This document shows positions 8,979 to 17,519 of a stretch of 64,000 bases of DNA, in pieces. The notes beneath the pieces were generated by a model. It did no database searches. It saw only the letters and a list, made by a program, of their open reading frames with translations, and was not told the origin of the DNA. How positions within the stretch are numbered: the stretch's first letter is position 1; each line of letters begins with the position of its first letter. A program made the position numbers and the translations under genes. Origin of the DNA: an uncultured Fidelibacterota bacterium (GTDB lineage: Bacteria > Fidelibacterota > Marinisomatia > Marinisomatales > Marinisomataceae); the NCBI GenBank assembly GCA_902624275.1, contig CACNWW010000004.1, positions 18,769-82,768 of the forward strand. The letters are read 5' to 3'.

Positions 8979-10766
8979 ATGTTTAAAAAATTATTAGTTA
9001 TTATAACACCATTTTTACTGTTTTCTTGTGCTCCAAAAGTAGACGAAGCTGAAGTAAAAAAGGCTAGACAATTTTTTGAGTCTGTTTTTCAGAAAACCGT
9101 TCTTGAGAGTCCTGAATTTCAAGCATCTTTAGGTTACAAATCTAATTATGATAAATGGGATGATATTACATGGCAAGCATCCAGACAAAGGGCATATAGA
9201 GCTAAAGATGACTTAGCTTATTTAGAAAAGAATATTGATTTTGATAAGCTTGATGAAAGTTCAAAAATTAGCTACAGATTAATGGTAAAACGTCTTCAAA
9301 GAACTATAGATAATGACAACTTTATTTTTCATAACTATTTAATTACTCATCGAGGTGGAAAACATTCAAGTATTCCATCATTTTTGATTAACTATCATCG
9401 CATAGATAAAGAGCAAGATGTTAAAGACTACATAAGTAGACTTCGTAATATTGAGCCATTAATGGATGATTTAATTCTTCAATTAAAACTAAGACAAGAT
9501 GTTAAAAAAGTAGCACCTGCGTTTGTATTTCCGCAAGCAATAAAAACTTCCGAAAATATTATTTCAGGATATCCTTTTGAAGAAACAAAAAAACAGAATG
9601 TTATTCATGAAGATTTTATGAAAAAACTTAATGCATTAGAGATGTCTGACGCTATGAAGCTAAGATATCAAAGTGAAATGGAAGCTGTTTTGGTAACAAT
9701 TGTCAATTATTCTTATAGAAAACTTATTGACTTCCTTAAAGAACAACAAAAACTAGCAGATAATAATCATGGGGTTTGGAAGTATGAAGACGGAGCAGAG
9801 TATTATCAACATACTCTGGATGGGTATACAACCTTAGGGTTAACAGCTGAAGAAATACATGCAATTGGATTAATAGAGGTTGAGCGTATTCATGGTGAAA
9901 TATACGAAATAATGGAAAAAGTTAATTTTGAAGGTACTTTACAAGAATTTTTTAATTTTATGAGAGAAGACGATCAGTTTTACTATCCTGAAGGGCCAAA
10001 AGGTAGACAGATGTATTTAGATCAGGTTCAGGTTGTCGTAGATACGCTATCAAATCGTATTGAAGAGTTATTTTATGGACTACCATCTATACCGCTTCAA
10101 GTTAAGGCTGTAGAGGCGTATAGAGAGGCCTCTGCGGGTATTGCATTTTATCAGCGTGGTCAAGCAGATGGAAGTAGACCGGGTACATATTATGCTAACT
10201 TATACAGAATGCGAGATATGCCAATTTATAAGCTAGAAAATTTAGCTTACCATGAGGCAATTCCTGGTCACCATATGCAAATTTCTATTCAATTAGAAGT
10301 TGAAGATATGCCAAGTTTCAGAAAATATGGTGGATATAGTGTATTTGCTGAAGGGTGGGCGCTGTACTCTGAAACGCTACCTAAGGAGATAGGCTTATAT
10401 AAAGATCCATATTCAGATTTTGGAAGACTTTCTGGAGAACTTTGGAGAGCTTGTAGATTAGTTGTAGATACTGGTGTTCATCATTACAAATGGACTAGAG
10501 AAGAAGGTATCGATTATTACATGAATAATACCGCTAATCCGGAAGGTGATTGCATAGGAATGGTTGAAAGACATATTGTATGGCCTGGACAAGCAGTATC
10601 ATACAAAATTGGTATGATTAAAGTTCAAGAACTTCGTGCATACGCTGAAAAAGAACTTGGTAATAAATTTTCCTTACAAGGTTTTCATGACGTAGTTTTA
10701 AAAAATGGAAGTGTTACAATGGATATTTTAGAAGATATTGTTTACAGTTGGGTGGATAGTCAGTAA
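8979..10766 (+). CDS. DUF885-family lipoprotein, putative metallopeptidase
   Basis: The 595-residue protein begins with a lipoprotein signal ending in LLFSC (Cys17), so it is probably anchored in the envelope facing the periplasm. Its C-terminal half carries the DUF885 signatures: HEAIPGHHMQ, a variant HExxxxH zinc-binding motif, and FAEGWALYSE about 45 residues later. DUF885 proteins are related to M32-like metallopeptidases, so a periplasmic peptidase is likely; the substrate is unknown. Its stop overlaps the cutA ATG as TAATG. Confidence 0.88.
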   Translation: MFKKLLVIITPFLLFSCAPKVDEAEVKKARQFFESVFQKTVLESPEFQASLGYKSNYDKWDDITWQASRQRAYRAKDDLAYLEKNIDFDKLDESSKISYRLMVKRLQRTIDNDNFIFHNYLITHRGGKHSSIPSFLINYHRIDKEQDVKDYISRLRNIEPLMDDLILQLKLRQDVKKVAPAFVFPQAIKTSENIISGYPFEETKKQNVIHEDFMKKLNALEMSDAMKLRYQSEMEAVLVTIVNYSYRKLIDFLKEQQKLADNNHGVWKYEDGAEYYQHTLDGYTTLGLTAEEIHAIGLIEVERIHGEIYEIMEKVNFEGTLQEFFNFMREDDQFYYPEGPKGRQMYLDQVQVVVDTLSNRIEELFYGLPSIPLQVKAVEAYREASAGIAFYQRGQADGSRPGTYYANLYRMRDMPIYKLENLAYHEAIPGHHMQISIQLEVEDMPSFRKYGGYSVFAEGWALYSETLPKEIGLYKDPYSDFGRLSGELWRACRLVVDTGVHHYKWTREEGIDYYMNNTANPEGDCIGMVERHIVWPGQAVSYKIGMIKVQELRAYAEKELGNKFSLQGFHDVVLKNGSVTMDILEDIVYSWVDSQ

Positions 10767-11077
10767 TGATCATCATTAAAACCACTACAGATAGTCATAA
10801 AGCAATGAAAAAAATTGCCAATGAATTGCTTAATAATAAGCTAGCAGCTTGTGTAAATATGATTCCTCGAATGCGCTCTAAGTATGTAATGGATGGAAGA
10901 ATTACAGAGTCTAGAGAAGTTATTTTACTAGTAAAAACTAGTAAAAAATTGGAAGAAAAAGTTTACAAAACCATAAAAGAGCTTCATAATTATGAAATAC
11001 CAGAAATATCAACTATTCAAACATCAAATGTTGATAAAGATTATGAAAATTGGTTAAAGGATTTTGTTCAAGAATAG
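10766..11077 (+). CDS. cutA: CutA-type divalent-cation tolerance protein
   Basis: A 103-residue trimeric signalling-like protein. The pattern ELLNNKLAACVNMIPRMRSKYVMDGRI matches the CutA core with its conserved LAACVN segment, followed by KTSKKLEEKVYKTIKELHNYEIPEI, ending in a C-terminal Trp (YENWL). CutA was named for copper tolerance, but its biochemical role is unsettled. Start overlaps the DUF885 stop. Confidence 0.93.
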   Translation: MIIIKTTTDSHKAMKKIANELLNNKLAACVNMIPRMRSKYVMDGRITESREVILLVKTSKKLEEKVYKTIKELHNYEIPEISTIQTSNVDKDYENWLKDFVQE

Positions 11078-11080
11078 ACC

Positions 11081-11206
11081 ATGAAGTTAGAAGACTTATC
11101 AGAAGCAACGATTTTAAAGGCCGTTATTTTAACTTTACTTATCATTATGATAATTACTACAATTGTTGTTATTGCAATTAAATATCCTCAAATAGGAGCA
11201 CAATAA
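11081..11206 (+). CDS. Small single-pass membrane protein, 41 aa
   Basis: A short frame between cutA and the nitroreductase encodes an acidic N-terminus (MKLEDLSEA), about 23 hydrophobic residues rich in Ile, Leu and Thr, and a short tail (KYPQIGAQ). Its TAA overlaps the next ATG as TAATG, the coupling used repeatedly in this operon, which supports real translation. The ribosome binding site is weak. No family is recognised. Confidence 0.55.
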   Translation: MKLEDLSEATILKAVILTLLIIMIITTIVVIAIKYPQIGAQ

Positions 11207-11847
11207 TGAGTTTGATTGATAGTTTAAATTGGAGGTATGCAACTACAAAATTTGATACTTCAAAAACTATTTCAGATAATGAAATAGACAAATTAAAAGA
11301 AATCACTAAACTTTCTCCATCTTCGTGGGGTTTTCAATTCTATAAAGTGCTAGTCATAACAGACAAAAAATTAAAACAAAGATTACTTCCCACAGCTTAT
11401 AATCAAAGTCAGATTGTTGATTGTTCGCACTTATTCATTTTTTGTAGCTACAGAAGTGTTTTTGAGCATGATATAGATCAAATGATAGTAGAGTTTCATC
11501 GTATTAGAGCTAATGATCAAAACTACAGTAAAGAAAGTACTGATAGTTATGCTTCAGGTGCCAAAAAAAGCATTCTTAATATGAATGAAGCTAAACAATT
11601 AGAATGGCTAAAAAAACAATGCTATATAGCTTTAGGTCAATTGATGGTTGGATGTGCAGATATGCGTATTGATTCATGTCCGATGGAAGGTTTTAAGTCT
11701 GATGAAGTAGATGAAGTTTTAGACTTAAATTCGCAGAATCTTACTTCAGTAGTTCTGCTTCCCACAGGCTATAGATCCTCCGAAGACAAATACCAACATA
11801 AAACAAAGGTAAGAAAACCGAAAAATCTTCTTTTTGAAGATAAATAA
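11206..11847 (+). CDS. Nitroreductase-family NAD(P)H oxidoreductase
   Basis: FMN-dependent nitroreductase of NfsB type, 213 residues. It starts with LNWRYATTKFD, contains the flavin-binding KLSPSSWGFQFYKVLVI, the central segment LKKQCYIALGQLMVGCADM and the family motif DSCPMEGF. It probably reduces nitro compounds, quinones or flavins; the physiological substrate cannot be read from sequence. Coupled to the upstream 41-aa membrane peptide. Confidence 0.9.
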   Translation: MSLIDSLNWRYATTKFDTSKTISDNEIDKLKEITKLSPSSWGFQFYKVLVITDKKLKQRLLPTAYNQSQIVDCSHLFIFCSYRSVFEHDIDQMIVEFHRIRANDQNYSKESTDSYASGAKKSILNMNEAKQLEWLKKQCYIALGQLMVGCADMRIDSCPMEGFKSDEVDEVLDLNSQNLTSVVLLPTGYRSSEDKYQHKTKVRKPKNLLFEDK

Positions 11848-11863
11848 AGTTTAAATTGTTATT

Positions 11864-13015
11864 ATGGAAACCTTTTTTATTACACTATTCATTATTGTTT
11901 TTTCTGTTGCTTTGGGATTAATTGGATATACTGTTTACGGAATATCAAAGAAAATGCCTTCATCTTCAAACGATAAAGAAGATTTGTTGAATGAGCGAGC
12001 AAGTAATATTGCAGTAGATGCTGCAAAAAAAGCTCTAGATGAGGTTTTAAAACAGAACGCTGAGCTTCAAAAGAAAGATTGGGATGGATATAAAAAGGAC
12101 TTAGACCTAACCTTAACACCAGTAAAAAAATCATTAGAAGATTTGCAAAAAAACATTTCTGAAGTAGAAAAAGATCGTGTAGAAGATAAGGGAAAACTTG
12201 ACGAGAAATTAAGAGATTTAATTGGTACAACAGAAAGTCTAAGCAGGGCGCTTACTTCAAGCTCTGACACAGGAGATTTAGGTGAAACAATCTTAAGGAA
12301 CTTAGTTGAAAAAGCTGGTATGATTAAATATATTGACTTCATCGAGCAAACCTCTTCAGGAGATAGAAGTATCCCTGATATGGTTATTAATTTACCTGGA
12401 GGAGGAAAAATACCAATTGATTCAAAGCTTTCATTAGAAGCATTTGATCAAGCAATGGATACATCAGATAAATCACAACGTAAAGCCTTAGAAGAAAAAC
12501 ACGCAAATAATTGTAGAACTCTTATGAGAAATTTATCCAAAAAAGAATATCATAAACAATTCGATGGACCTATTGAATTTGTAGTGATGTTTATTGGAAG
12601 TGAACCTGCATATCAAATGGCATTAAAACATGATGGTAAACTCTTCCTTGACGGTGCAGATAAAAAGGTATTTGTAGTATCTCCTTTGTCTTTACTTCCT
12701 TTATTAAGTTTAGTATCAGAAGCTTGGAGACAATTTCAATTAAGTACTAATGCTAATCAGGCTATTCAAATTGCAAAAGATTTGACGGATCGTCTAAAAA
12801 TATATGAAGATAAATACCAAGCTGTTGGAAGCAAAATTTTAGCATTAGGCAAAGCATATAATTCGTCTGTTTCTTCATATAATGCTCGATTGAAACCTTC
12901 TGTAAGAAATCTTCAAAAACTTCAAGGGCAACCTCAGGATTTAATGGATATGGAAAATGTTCCAGTTGATGTTTCTCCTGTAATTGAAACTTTAGAAGCA
13001 GAAAACGAAGAATAA
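11864..13015 (+). CDS. rmuC: RmuC-domain DNA recombination protein
   Basis: The 383-residue protein has an N-terminal membrane segment (about 3-25), a long coiled coil (40-125) and the RmuC nuclease-like domain beginning at TGDLGETILRNLVEKAGM and running through IPIDSKLSLEAFDQAM and FIGSEPAYQMAL. RmuC limits inversions at short inverted repeats in E. coli and has a PD-(D/E)XK-related fold. It ends the long plus-strand cluster, 38 bases before the convergent hxlR-type gene. Confidence 0.93.
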   Translation: METFFITLFIIVFSVALGLIGYTVYGISKKMPSSSNDKEDLLNERASNIAVDAAKKALDEVLKQNAELQKKDWDGYKKDLDLTLTPVKKSLEDLQKNISEVEKDRVEDKGKLDEKLRDLIGTTESLSRALTSSSDTGDLGETILRNLVEKAGMIKYIDFIEQTSSGDRSIPDMVINLPGGGKIPIDSKLSLEAFDQAMDTSDKSQRKALEEKHANNCRTLMRNLSKKEYHKQFDGPIEFVVMFIGSEPAYQMALKHDGKLFLDGADKKVFVVSPLSLLPLLSLVSEAWRQFQLSTNANQAIQIAKDLTDRLKIYEDKYQAVGSKILALGKAYNSSVSSYNARLKPSVRNLQKLQGQPQDLMDMENVPVDVSPVIETLEAENEE

Positions 13016-13053
13016 TTCTTAAATTAATCTTTTATTAGATATTGATAAGAGAT

Positions 13054-13392
13054 CTACTTAATGTAGTCGAGCGCCCAATCATTCATCATATCAAAAACCG
13101 GAACAAGTGATTTACCTTTTTTAGTTAAAGAGTATTCAACTCTTGGAGGTATCTCAGCGTAAATTTTTCTAGATATAATCTTATTTTTTTCAAGATCTCT
13201 TAATTCTCTAGTTAGCATATTCTTACTAATCCCATCAATTCCGCGATGTAATATTCCAAATCGATTAATATTTTGTGCTATTCGCATAATTATAATAGGT
13301 CTCCATTTTCCACCTATCATTCTCATAGAATAGGTGATAGGGCATGACTCAACTGTACATCCACATATGTCTTCAAAACATTGTTGTTTCAT
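13054..13392 (-). CDS. HxlR-family winged-helix transcriptional regulator
   Basis: A 112-residue HxlR regulator with the family core SMRMIGGKWRPIIIMRIAQ, RFGILHRGIDGISKNMLTRELRDLE and a C-terminal wing RVEYSLTKKGKSLV. Four cysteines (5, 10, 12 and 17) sit in the first 17 residues; several HxlR proteins sense quinones or reactive aldehydes through such cysteines. It is divergent from a CDGSH-DoxX-glutaredoxin cluster, which it probably controls. Confidence 0.92.
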   Translation of the reverse strand: MKQQCFEDICGCTVESCPITYSMRMIGGKWRPIIIMRIAQNINRFGILHRGIDGISKNMLTRELRDLEKNKIISRKIYAEIPPRVEYSLTKKGKSLVPVFDMMNDWALDYIK

Positions 13393-13430
13393 ATAATAGT
13401 CCTTTTTTTGTTACTATATTAAATAATAGT
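13392..13430. promoter_or_regulatory. Putative HxlR operator: repeated ATAATAGT half-sites
   Basis: The spacer between the divergent regulator and CDGSH gene has ATAATAGT at 13393-13400 and again at 13423-13430. The second forms an imperfect inverted repeat with ACTATATT at 13413-13420. HxlR dimers bind such short dyads. This is a positional guess in very AT-rich sequence. Confidence 0.35.
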
Positions 13431-13495
13431 GCCTACTTGTTTAATTTAATATTACTTAATAATTTTTCATATAAATTTTTGAAAGGTAAAATGCA

Positions 13496-13729
13496 ATGAA
13501 GAAACAACCATATACAGTACACCTTGAAAAAGGTAAAAACTATGCCTGGTGTAAGTGTTCTGAATCATTAAATCAGCCATTTTGTGACGGAAGTCATGTT
13601 AAAAGTGTAGCAGAACAGAAAAGTGAACCGGTAGTATTTAAAGCTAAAGAGAACGTTGAAGTAAGCTTGTGCGGATGCAAAGAATCAGACATCGCCCCAT
13701 ACTGTAATGGAAGTCACTTAAACAATTAA
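13496..13729 (+). CDS. Twin CDGSH iron-sulfur protein, 77 aa
   Basis: Two CDGSH-type motifs are present. The first, CKCSESLNQPFCDGSH, matches the three-Cys-one-His 2Fe-2S consensus; the second, CGCKESDIAPYCNGSH, keeps all ligands with Asn in place of Asp. Bacterial twin-CDGSH proteins are small soluble iron-sulfur proteins linked to redox and iron handling. It is the first gene of the cluster opposite the HxlR regulator and is followed by a paralogue. Confidence 0.92.
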   Translation: MKKQPYTVHLEKGKNYAWCKCSESLNQPFCDGSHVKSVAEQKSEPVVFKAKENVEVSLCGCKESDIAPYCNGSHLNN

Positions 13730-13745
13730 TAAAAAGGATATTAAC

Positions 13746-13970
13746 ATGATAAAAAAAGAACCACATGTATTAAATATTAAAAAAGATAAGAACTATGCCT
13801 GGTGTCAATGTAATGAATCAGAAGGTCAACCATTCTGTGATGGAAGTCATGCAAAAACTGAACACCAGCCAATTGTATTTAAATCAGATATTTCTAAAAA
13901 AGTAGCACTTTGTGGTTGTAAGCAATCTAAAAATGCCCCATATTGTGATGGTACACATTTAAGCTTATAG
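13746..13970 (+). CDS. Twin CDGSH iron-sulfur protein, 74 aa (tandem paralogue)
   Basis: Paralogue of the preceding gene with the same spacing: CQCNESEGQPFCDGSH and CGCKQSKNAPYCDGTH. Both clusters keep the three Cys and one His ligands; the second motif has Thr in place of Ser. The shared phrase KNYAWC indicates local duplication. AAAAAGGATATT precedes the ATG. It likely acts with the first copy in electron or cluster transfer; no partner can be named. Confidence 0.92.
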   Translation: MIKKEPHVLNIKKDKNYAWCQCNESEGQPFCDGSHAKTEHQPIVFKSDISKKVALCGCKQSKNAPYCDGTHLSL

Positions 13971-13980
13971 GGAGCATACC

Positions 13981-14349
13981 ATGAACAGATTTGATTTTAG
14001 CCATTTAAGAGGTATCGTATTATTATTAATGCGCATTCTTCTTGCTGTAATTTTCTTAAAAGCCGGACTAAATAAATGGCCTGTAATTGACGGAGAAGGG
14101 CTAACCAAAGCTTTGCCATTATTTTTAGTTTATTTAGTGGTAATTTTTGAAGTTTTAGGAGGATTATTTATGATAATTGGTTTGAAATCAGAGATGCTTA
14201 CCAAACTTGGAGCAGCAATGATTGCCATTGTTATGGTCGGTGCTGCTTACATGCATTATGTTCCATGGGGAGATCCATTTCTATCTAAAAATGTTCTCTA
14301 TCCTCTATCATTAATGTTGATTTCTTTAATTTTTCTAACTGAAGAATAA
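13981..14349 (+). CDS. DoxX-family integral membrane protein
   Basis: Four-helix membrane protein of 122 residues. The first helix contains LLLMRILLAVIFLKAGLNKW, the typical DoxX opening, and the second FEVLGGLFMIIGL. DoxX/MauE-like proteins associate with thiol-redox and quinone-linked functions. It lies 10 bases after the CDGSH pair and before a membrane-anchored glutaredoxin, so a membrane redox role is plausible. Confidence 0.88.
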   Translation: MNRFDFSHLRGIVLLLMRILLAVIFLKAGLNKWPVIDGEGLTKALPLFLVYLVVIFEVLGGLFMIIGLKSEMLTKLGAAMIAIVMVGAAYMHYVPWGDPFLSKNVLYPLSLMLISLIFLTEE

Positions 14350-14387
14350 ATTAATCATTATATTTGCGTTTATTTTTTGGGGGAAAA

Positions 14388-14795
14388 ATGATTAAAAATA
14401 TAATTGCAGTTATAATTCTTATAGTTTTCACGGTATTTGTTCAAGAAAAAATTGTTGAACAAGATATTCGAAGAGCTATCATTAGCTATAATGATAATCC
14501 GTCATTTACTAAAGAAACTATCAATGAAGCAGATTTTGATGATGCTGCTGTTACCATTTTCACAGCTACATGGTGTGGCTATTGTAAAGGTGCAAAGCAA
14601 TTACTTAATGAAAAAGGTATAGCTTATTTTGAAGTAGATGTAGAAGAATACAATATTTCAAAACGTAAATTAAAAGAAATTGGTATAGAGGACTTTTTTG
14701 TTCCTCAAATTTTTGTTGATGGTATACCCATTGGTGGATTTTCAGATTTGAAGAAAATCTTTGGCAGTGATATGCCAGTTCCTAAAGTTTCATAA
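14388..14795 (+). CDS. Membrane-anchored glutaredoxin-like protein
   Basis: One N-terminal hydrophobic segment (residues 2-19) is followed by a glutaredoxin fold with the active site FTATWCGYCKGAKQLL and the glutathione-binding VPQIFVDGIPIGG. The start is ATG 14388, eight bases after a GGGG run; an upstream in-frame TTG at 14364 is rejected. It would face the periplasm if the anchor is not cleaved. Last gene of the redox cluster, followed by a strong terminator. Confidence 0.9.
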   Translation: MIKNIIAVIILIVFTVFVQEKIVEQDIRRAIISYNDNPSFTKETINEADFDDAAVTIFTATWCGYCKGAKQLLNEKGIAYFEVDVEEYNISKRKLKEIGIEDFFVPQIFVDGIPIGGFSDLKKIFGSDMPVPKVS

Positions 14796-14798
14796 TCT

Positions 14799-14828
14799 AA
14801 AAAGGCGCCTTCGACTTGGCGCCTTTTT
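14799..14828. terminator. Bidirectional rho-independent terminator
   Basis: A perfect GGCGCC/GGCGCC stem extended by A5/T5 with an 8-base loop, between convergent genes. T runs follow the stem in both directions, so it can end the glutaredoxin transcript and that of the minus-strand LGPG-motif gene. Confidence 0.9.
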
Positions 14829-14852
14829 ATATACTCGAGGTAAGTGAGAAAA

Positions 14853-15359
14853 CTATTTTGAGTTACTGTAAGCAAGACTTTCGTCTTCGTCAACTTGACT
14901 GAGTTGTGGTTCAGTCTCATCAATTAAAATATCTTCTACTGCAACTTCGCTGTGTAAGACATCAAATACTTCATCAGCATAATTGGTAGAATAAAGATTT
15001 CCATTCCATTCAAAGGTATTGCCAGGACCTAGCTCGGTTCTAGCTGCTAAAAAAGCATCATTAAAAGAAGGAACAGAGGTAGTTTCAATTTCACTAAGTG
15101 GTTCAACATTTTCACTTAATGTTGGCACTGCTTCTGTAGTCATGGCTTCTTCATTGACTGAATTACCCATATTTGCGTTATTAACTAATGAGGTAATTTC
15201 TACATCCACAGTGCCTTCATTGCTAAAGCTTTCTGAGATATTATCGGATAGTTCAACTTCTTTGGATTGATCCATTAGAAAAAACAAGGAACCGATACAC
15301 AAAAGTACACCTGCTAATACGAATTTTTCAACATTATTATACATTTTTTTTAACTCCAT
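14853..15359 (-). CDS. Membrane-anchored LGPG-motif protein, copy 1
   Basis: The 168-residue protein has one N-terminal membrane segment (about 13-29), a long Glu/Ser/Thr-rich linker and the motif SFNDAFLAARTELGPG, then FEWNGNLYSTNY (residues 98-127). A similar motif occurs in the protein at 18518-18943. I recall related sequences (AFxxARxxxGPGxxFxWxGxxYxT) in Bacteroidota exported proteins of unknown function. The acidic C-terminal tail is not conserved between the two copies. Function unknown. Confidence 0.72.
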   Translation of the reverse strand: MELKKMYNNVEKFVLAGVLLCIGSLFFLMDQSKEVELSDNISESFSNEGTVDVEITSLVNNANMGNSVNEEAMTTEAVPTLSENVEPLSEIETTSVPSFNDAFLAARTELGPGNTFEWNGNLYSTNYADEVFDVLHSEVAVEDILIDETEPQLSQVDEDESLAYSNSK

Positions 15360-15450
15360 TTGTTATGCCTCTTAATGTCGCTTTCATACCTTATATACTT
15401 TTAAATTATAATTAGGTTTCCAAGTATTTTGTATATTCTAAGCCTAAATC

Positions 15451-17178
15451 ATGGGTGAATTCACTATAGAACTAAATTCAATTACAAGAAAACTTCCTAA
15501 GCATTTACAAAAGTACATAGTCAAACAACCATACGCTGAATATACTGCTCTAGATCAGGCTGTTTGGAGATATGTAATGAAGGCAAATATTGATTATTTA
15601 CAACATGTTGCTCATGAAAGCTTCTTACCAGGTTTAGCAAAATCTGGAATAACTACTGATGAAATTCCACAAATGGAAGGTATGAACCGAATTCTCAAAG
15701 ATATTGGTTGGGCAGCTGTAGCAGTAGATGGATTTATTCCACCAGCAGTATTCATGGAATTTCAAGCAAATAATGTTTTAGTTATTTCAGCTGATATAAG
15801 AACAATTGAACACATAAAATATACACCAGCACCAGATATTATTCATGAGTCGGCTGGACATGCACCAATCATAGCCAAAAAAGAATATTCAAATTATTTA
15901 AAAGTCTTTGGTGAAATTGGCGCTAAAGCTATCTCCAAACCTATTGATGACCAATTATTTAAAGCAATTAGACATTTATCAGTTCTTAAAGAAAACCCTA
16001 ATTCTTCAAAAAAAGAAATTGATTCAGCTACAGAAAAAGTTGAGCATTTACAAAAAAATATAGGCCAACTTTCTGAAATGGCTAAAGTAAGAAATTTGCA
16101 TTGGTGGACTGTTGAATATGGATTAATTGGATCTCTAGAAAATCCTAAGATTTATGGAGCTGGGCTTTTATCTTCAATTTCAGAGTCTCAAGAATGTTTA
16201 GAACCAGATATTTCAAAAATACCTTACAGCTTAAAAGCTTCAGAAGTGAATTTTGATATTACAACAGCACAACCGCAACTTTTTGTAACTGAATCATTTA
16301 AACAATTAAATGATGTTCTCGAAGAGTTTGCAAGCACAATGGCATTTAGAACAGGGGGATTAAGTGGTATAAATAAACTTATTGAATCTGAAAAATTAGG
16401 TACAGTTCAATTAAGTTCAGGATTACAAATATCAGGAATATTTGCCAAGGTTTTACACGAAAATAATCAACCTATTTATCTTCAATCATCAGGTCCGTCA
16501 TCCTTGTCCTGCGATAATATAGAATTAAACGGTCATGATAAATCATACCATCAAGATGGCTTTGGTAGTCCTGTTGGATCTATAGTAGGATTAGAAAAGT
16601 CTTTAGAGGATTGTTCAGATGAGGAATTAGAAAAAATAGGCATTATAGTTAATCAAAAAATTGAAATTAATTTTGATAGCGGATTACATGTTAATGGCAA
16701 GCTAATATCAATGACCCGCTCAGTTAGTGGAAAGCTTCTTCTTTTAACTTTTGATGAATGTAAAGTTAAGCTAGATAAAAAGACTTTATTCGAACCAGAA
16801 TGGGGTATATACGATATGGCAGTTGGTGAAACTATCACTTCATGTTTTGCTGGTCCAGCCTCTTATCAGTCATTTGAGGATGGTGGAGAATTATCATCTG
16901 AAAAACCTGCAGCAATTAGTTATTCAAAAGAGCAGTTAAATCTTCATAGTCATTATAAAGAAGTAAAAAGCATGAGAGAAGGTGAAAATATTGATTCAAA
17001 AAGATTGCATGAAATTTTTAAAAACTTACAAACTAATTATCCTAACGACTGGTTGTTGTCATTAGAAATTTTAGAATTAAGTAAAGATGATCAAGAATTT
17101 GCTCAAAAAATAACATTTTATCTTAAAAAACTAATAAACTTTAAAGGATTAGTTTCCAAGGGATTAGATCTTTATTAA
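15451..17178 (+). CDS. Aromatic amino acid hydroxylase (phenylalanine 4-monooxygenase type), long form
   Basis: Iron- and pterin-dependent hydroxylase, probably converting phenylalanine to tyrosine. The facial triad is visible: His132 and His137 in HESAGHAP, and Glu222 in WWTVEYGLIGS, followed by YGAGLLSSISES. At 575 residues it is about twice the length of short bacterial enzymes; the catalytic domain covers roughly the first 300 and the rest is an extension with no recognised domain, as in long forms from Bacteroidota. Trp or Tyr as substrate cannot be excluded. It has its own upstream region of 91 bases. Confidence 0.9.
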   Translation: MGEFTIELNSITRKLPKHLQKYIVKQPYAEYTALDQAVWRYVMKANIDYLQHVAHESFLPGLAKSGITTDEIPQMEGMNRILKDIGWAAVAVDGFIPPAVFMEFQANNVLVISADIRTIEHIKYTPAPDIIHESAGHAPIIAKKEYSNYLKVFGEIGAKAISKPIDDQLFKAIRHLSVLKENPNSSKKEIDSATEKVEHLQKNIGQLSEMAKVRNLHWWTVEYGLIGSLENPKIYGAGLLSSISESQECLEPDISKIPYSLKASEVNFDITTAQPQLFVTESFKQLNDVLEEFASTMAFRTGGLSGINKLIESEKLGTVQLSSGLQISGIFAKVLHENNQPIYLQSSGPSSLSCDNIELNGHDKSYHQDGFGSPVGSIVGLEKSLEDCSDEELEKIGIIVNQKIEINFDSGLHVNGKLISMTRSVSGKLLLLTFDECKVKLDKKTLFEPEWGIYDMAVGETITSCFAGPASYQSFEDGGELSSEKPAAISYSKEQLNLHSHYKEVKSMREGENIDSKRLHEIFKNLQTNYPNDWLLSLEILELSKDDQEFAQKITFYLKKLINFKGLVSKGLDLY

Positions 17179-17229
17179 TTATAATTATTTTTGAGTTTCT
17201 AATTATTTAATTCTTTTCTATTTTTAATA

Positions 17230-17511
17230 ATGGAAGAAACAATAGCAGTATCAGCATATCTTTTAGTTTGGGCTTTATTAACTATTAAATCATTTGATTT
17301 AGCTCAATCTTTAAGAGTTGCAATAAATAATGGGGATACAGTTAGACCGATTGCTAAAGCGTTTACTTCTATTTTTTGTATTATCGTTGGATTGCTATTT
17401 ATGCAAACTCATTTATGGTTAGATATTTGGAGTCAAGGCTTAGTATGTGCAATTCATTTATTTATTATTGGTTATCAAATGATAATGATTTGGTATCCAA
17501 AACCTGAATAA
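17230..17511 (+). CDS. Hypothetical membrane protein, 93 aa
   Basis: Two to three hydrophobic segments (about 5-20, 44-60, 70-88) with a short polar loop (NNGDTVRPIAKAF) between the first two indicate a small integral membrane protein. No family is recognised. It lies 51 bases after the hydroxylase and 8 before the reductase on the same strand, so co-transcription is possible. Confidence 0.65.
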   Translation: MEETIAVSAYLLVWALLTIKSFDLAQSLRVAINNGDTVRPIAKAFTSIFCIIVGLLFMQTHLWLDIWSQGLVCAIHLFIIGYQMIMIWYPKPE

Positions 17512-17519
17512 TACTTAAG

